From: JABSSA01 sp039984715
GTDB taxonomy: Bacteria > Pseudomonadota > Alphaproteobacteria > Rhodobacterales > Rhodobacteraceae
Assembly: GCA_039984715.1 (NCBI GenBank)
Contig: JBDWUA010000014.1
Span: 186,001-250,000, forward strand
Length of the DNA: 64,000 nt
Direction of reading: 5' to 3'
Every line of letters starts with the position of its first letter. The stretch's first letter is position 1. Shown here in pieces: positions 62,601 through 64,000 of the stretch. Under the pieces are notes generated by a model. The model was given only the letters and a program-made list of their open reading frames with translations. It was not told the origin of the DNA and ran no database searches. A program made the position numbers and the translations under genes.

Positions 62601-64000
62601 GCGTTTGTCCTTTGGGGCAGCGCTGCTGGCGTTGATGTCTGGGCCGGTTGTTGCGCAATCGGATACACCTTTGTCCGTCATTGACTGGTTAGACCAACAG
62701 GTTGCGACCCCCGCGACAATCCAATCAGATCCCGTCGCGCAAACTGGGCTGACCCCAGATGTTACTGTCACACCTTTAGACGGTACGACCACGCGTGTTG
62801 TGGGGTTGGTTCCGTCGTCAGTCACGGGGTTACCGTCAGATTTATGGACCGGCACTGGCTCTGCGATATTGGTGCGCCAGCTCAACAAGATGACATTGCC
62901 ACGTTTGCCAGCGGCGCAATCCTTGTTGTTTTCTTTGGTTCTCGGCGAAGCGTTACCTCCGGCGGAGGATAACGGTGCCTTTGATCTTGCTCGGATCGAT
63001 ACGTTGATACGCATGGGCGCGTTGGAACCCGCATTGGCCCTGCTGGAAATTGCCGGGCCTGATCAAAGTGCGGCACATTTTGAACGCTATCGCGATTTGC
63101 AATTGATCTCAGGGGAAACAGAACAGATGTGCGAACGTCTGATCGATAACCCGAATCTGGCAAACGACCCCGGTCTTGACGTTTATTGCCATGCCCGAAG
63201 TGGGGATTACGAAACAGCGGTGCTTTTATATGGCACCAGCAACGCGCTTGGTTTGTACGATACGCAAAAATCAAACGCATTGGCGCGGTTTCTGGATCCC
63301 GACTTGTTCGAAGGCAAACCGGCCCTGCCCCAACCGCAAACGCCAGATGCTCTGATGTTTGCGTTGTTTGACGCAGAAGGCGAGCGTTTGACAACGCGCA
63401 GTTGGCCCCGGATTTACGCTCACGCCGATCTCAATCCGCGTGCAGGTTGGAAATCGCAACTAGAAGCTGCGGAACGACTGGCCGAAACCGGGGCATTGCC
63501 GGAAAATCGATTGCTGGGTCTTTATACATCGCGCCAGCCGGCCGCATCTGGCGGAATATGGGATCGCGTTCGAGCGGTTCAACGTTTGGACCAAGCCGTA
63601 CGCGCCCGCAGTGTGACCGCCGTCACCAAAACACTGCCCGCCGCATGGGCCGCAGCCCGCGCAGCGCGCATTGAACGTCCCATTGCGGCCTTGTTTGCGG
63701 AACCATTGCAAAACGTCCCCATAACCGGATCGGTCGCAGAACGTGCATTTGAACTGATGCTCATTTCGCCGCTGTATGAAAATGCGGCAACAGCTTTCCC
63801 GACGGTGGCACAGGCCAATCCAGTCGCGCGAGGGCTGGCGGCCGGAAATTTGCAGGACGTGTCCGGCAACGGACCCATAGAGCAGTCTTTGATTGATGCG
63901 TTCACTCGCACACCAGCGGATGCCGACATTATGCGTACGGCGCGAGATGGCGCTTTGGGAACTGCGCTTTTGGAAACGCTAAGCCTGCTGAATGACGGGG
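62590..64000 (+). CDS. Exported protein of unknown function, 3' end cut by window
   Basis: An open frame runs from ATG 62590 to the last base (470 codons) without a stop. A signal peptide is visible at about residues 1-22 (RLSFGAALLALMSGPVVA then QSD). The mature protein is helical and Ala/Leu-rich, with runs such as RIDTLIRMGALEPALALLEI and YCHARSGDYETAVLLYG that resemble TPR or Sel1-like helical hairpins, so a periplasmic scaffold is possible. It overlaps the 49-residue membrane ORF by 11 bases and is divergent from aroK. I do not recognise a characterised family. Confidence 0.75.
   Translation, partial: MRNKRLSFGAALLALMSGPVVAQSDTPLSVIDWLDQQVATPATIQSDPVAQTGLTPDVTVTPLDGTTTRVVGLVPSSVTGLPSDLWTGTGSAILVRQLNKMTLPRLPAAQSLLFSLVLGEALPPAEDNGAFDLARIDTLIRMGALEPALALLEIAGPDQSAAHFERYRDLQLISGETEQMCERLIDNPNLANDPGLDVYCHARSGDYETAVLLYGTSNALGLYDTQKSNALARFLDPDLFEGKPALPQPQTPDALMFALFDAEGERLTTRSWPRIYAHADLNPRAGWKSQLEAAERLAETGALPENRLLGLYTSRQPAASGGIWDRVRAVQRLDQAVRARSVTAVTKTLPAAWAAARAARIERPIAALFAEPLQNVPITGSVAERAFELMLISPLYENAATAFPTVAQANPVARGLAAGNLQDVSGNGPIEQSLIDAFTRTPADADIMRTARDGALGTALLETLSLLNDG

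Overview
The window looks like a stretch of core chromosome from an alphaproteobacterium, most likely a marine Rhodobacterales (Roseobacter-type) bacterium. The signs are mid-range GC, the lptF-lptG-lptD-surA-pdxA-rsmA run, the pyrH-frr-uppS-cdsA-dxr-rseP / bamA-skp-fabZ-lpxA-lpxI-lpxB block, a Fur/Mur-type regulator, a DUF4167 protein and the aroK-aroB pair. No rRNA, CRISPR array, insertion sequence or prophage was seen. Genus and species cannot be fixed from the sequence alone.

Layout. 1-2.7 kb: two sugar ABC-transporter permeases (the first cut by the window edge) and a Cys-type sulfatase, probably one unit for sulfated carbohydrate use. 2.9-5.1 kb: a minus-strand three-gene unit with a small secreted acidic PepSY-like protein, a membrane-anchored LuxR-type regulator and a ferric-reductase-like flavoprotein. 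5.1-9.6 kb: a long gene-poor gap, tRNA-Asn(GTT), aldose 1-epimerase, a 33-codon small ORF with a perfect Shine-Dalgarno, a TfoX C-terminal-domain protein, an MFS transporter and ndk with its terminator. 9.7-14.6 kb: a VOC protein, an ABC-F ATPase, a membrane-anchored retropepsin-like protease, holC and pepA. 14.7-22.1 kb: an outer-membrane biogenesis operon (lptF, lptG, lptD, surA) that continues into pdxA and rsmA behind a recognisable sigma70-type promoter. 22.1-31.6 kb: DUF4167, prfA-prmC, small envelope proteins, agmatinase, an M20 amidohydrolase, mazG, a sulfotransferase-like protein, nucleoside hydrolase, GrpB and GNAT proteins. 31.6-43.8 kb: three EamA/DMT transporters, SelO, a DUF533 protein, Fur/Mur, eno, a GNAT, an FAD oxidoreductase, a DUF985 cupin, anmK and tyrS. 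43.9-56 kb: the lipid A / BamA / isoprenoid / phospholipid block, all on the minus strand. 56-64 kb: miaA, a membrane protein, a lytic transglycosylase, ssb, a MATE transporter, aroB-aroK and, on the plus strand, a 49-codon membrane ORF followed by a long exported protein open at the window end.

Functionally the window is dominated by envelope construction: LPS transport, lipid A synthesis, BamA with Skp and SurA, peptidoglycan turnover and recycling (SLT, AnmK), undecaprenyl and CDP-diacylglycerol synthesis, and RseP. The most useful second looks are the small ORFs missed by length-limited gene calling (7223, 50264, 62451), the PepSY/LuxR/ferric-reductase unit, and the two gene-free stretches at 5.1-5.9 kb and 56.9-57.3 kb. 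I did not find a clearly novel defence or mobile system. Most of the window is ordinary, well-conserved chromosome.
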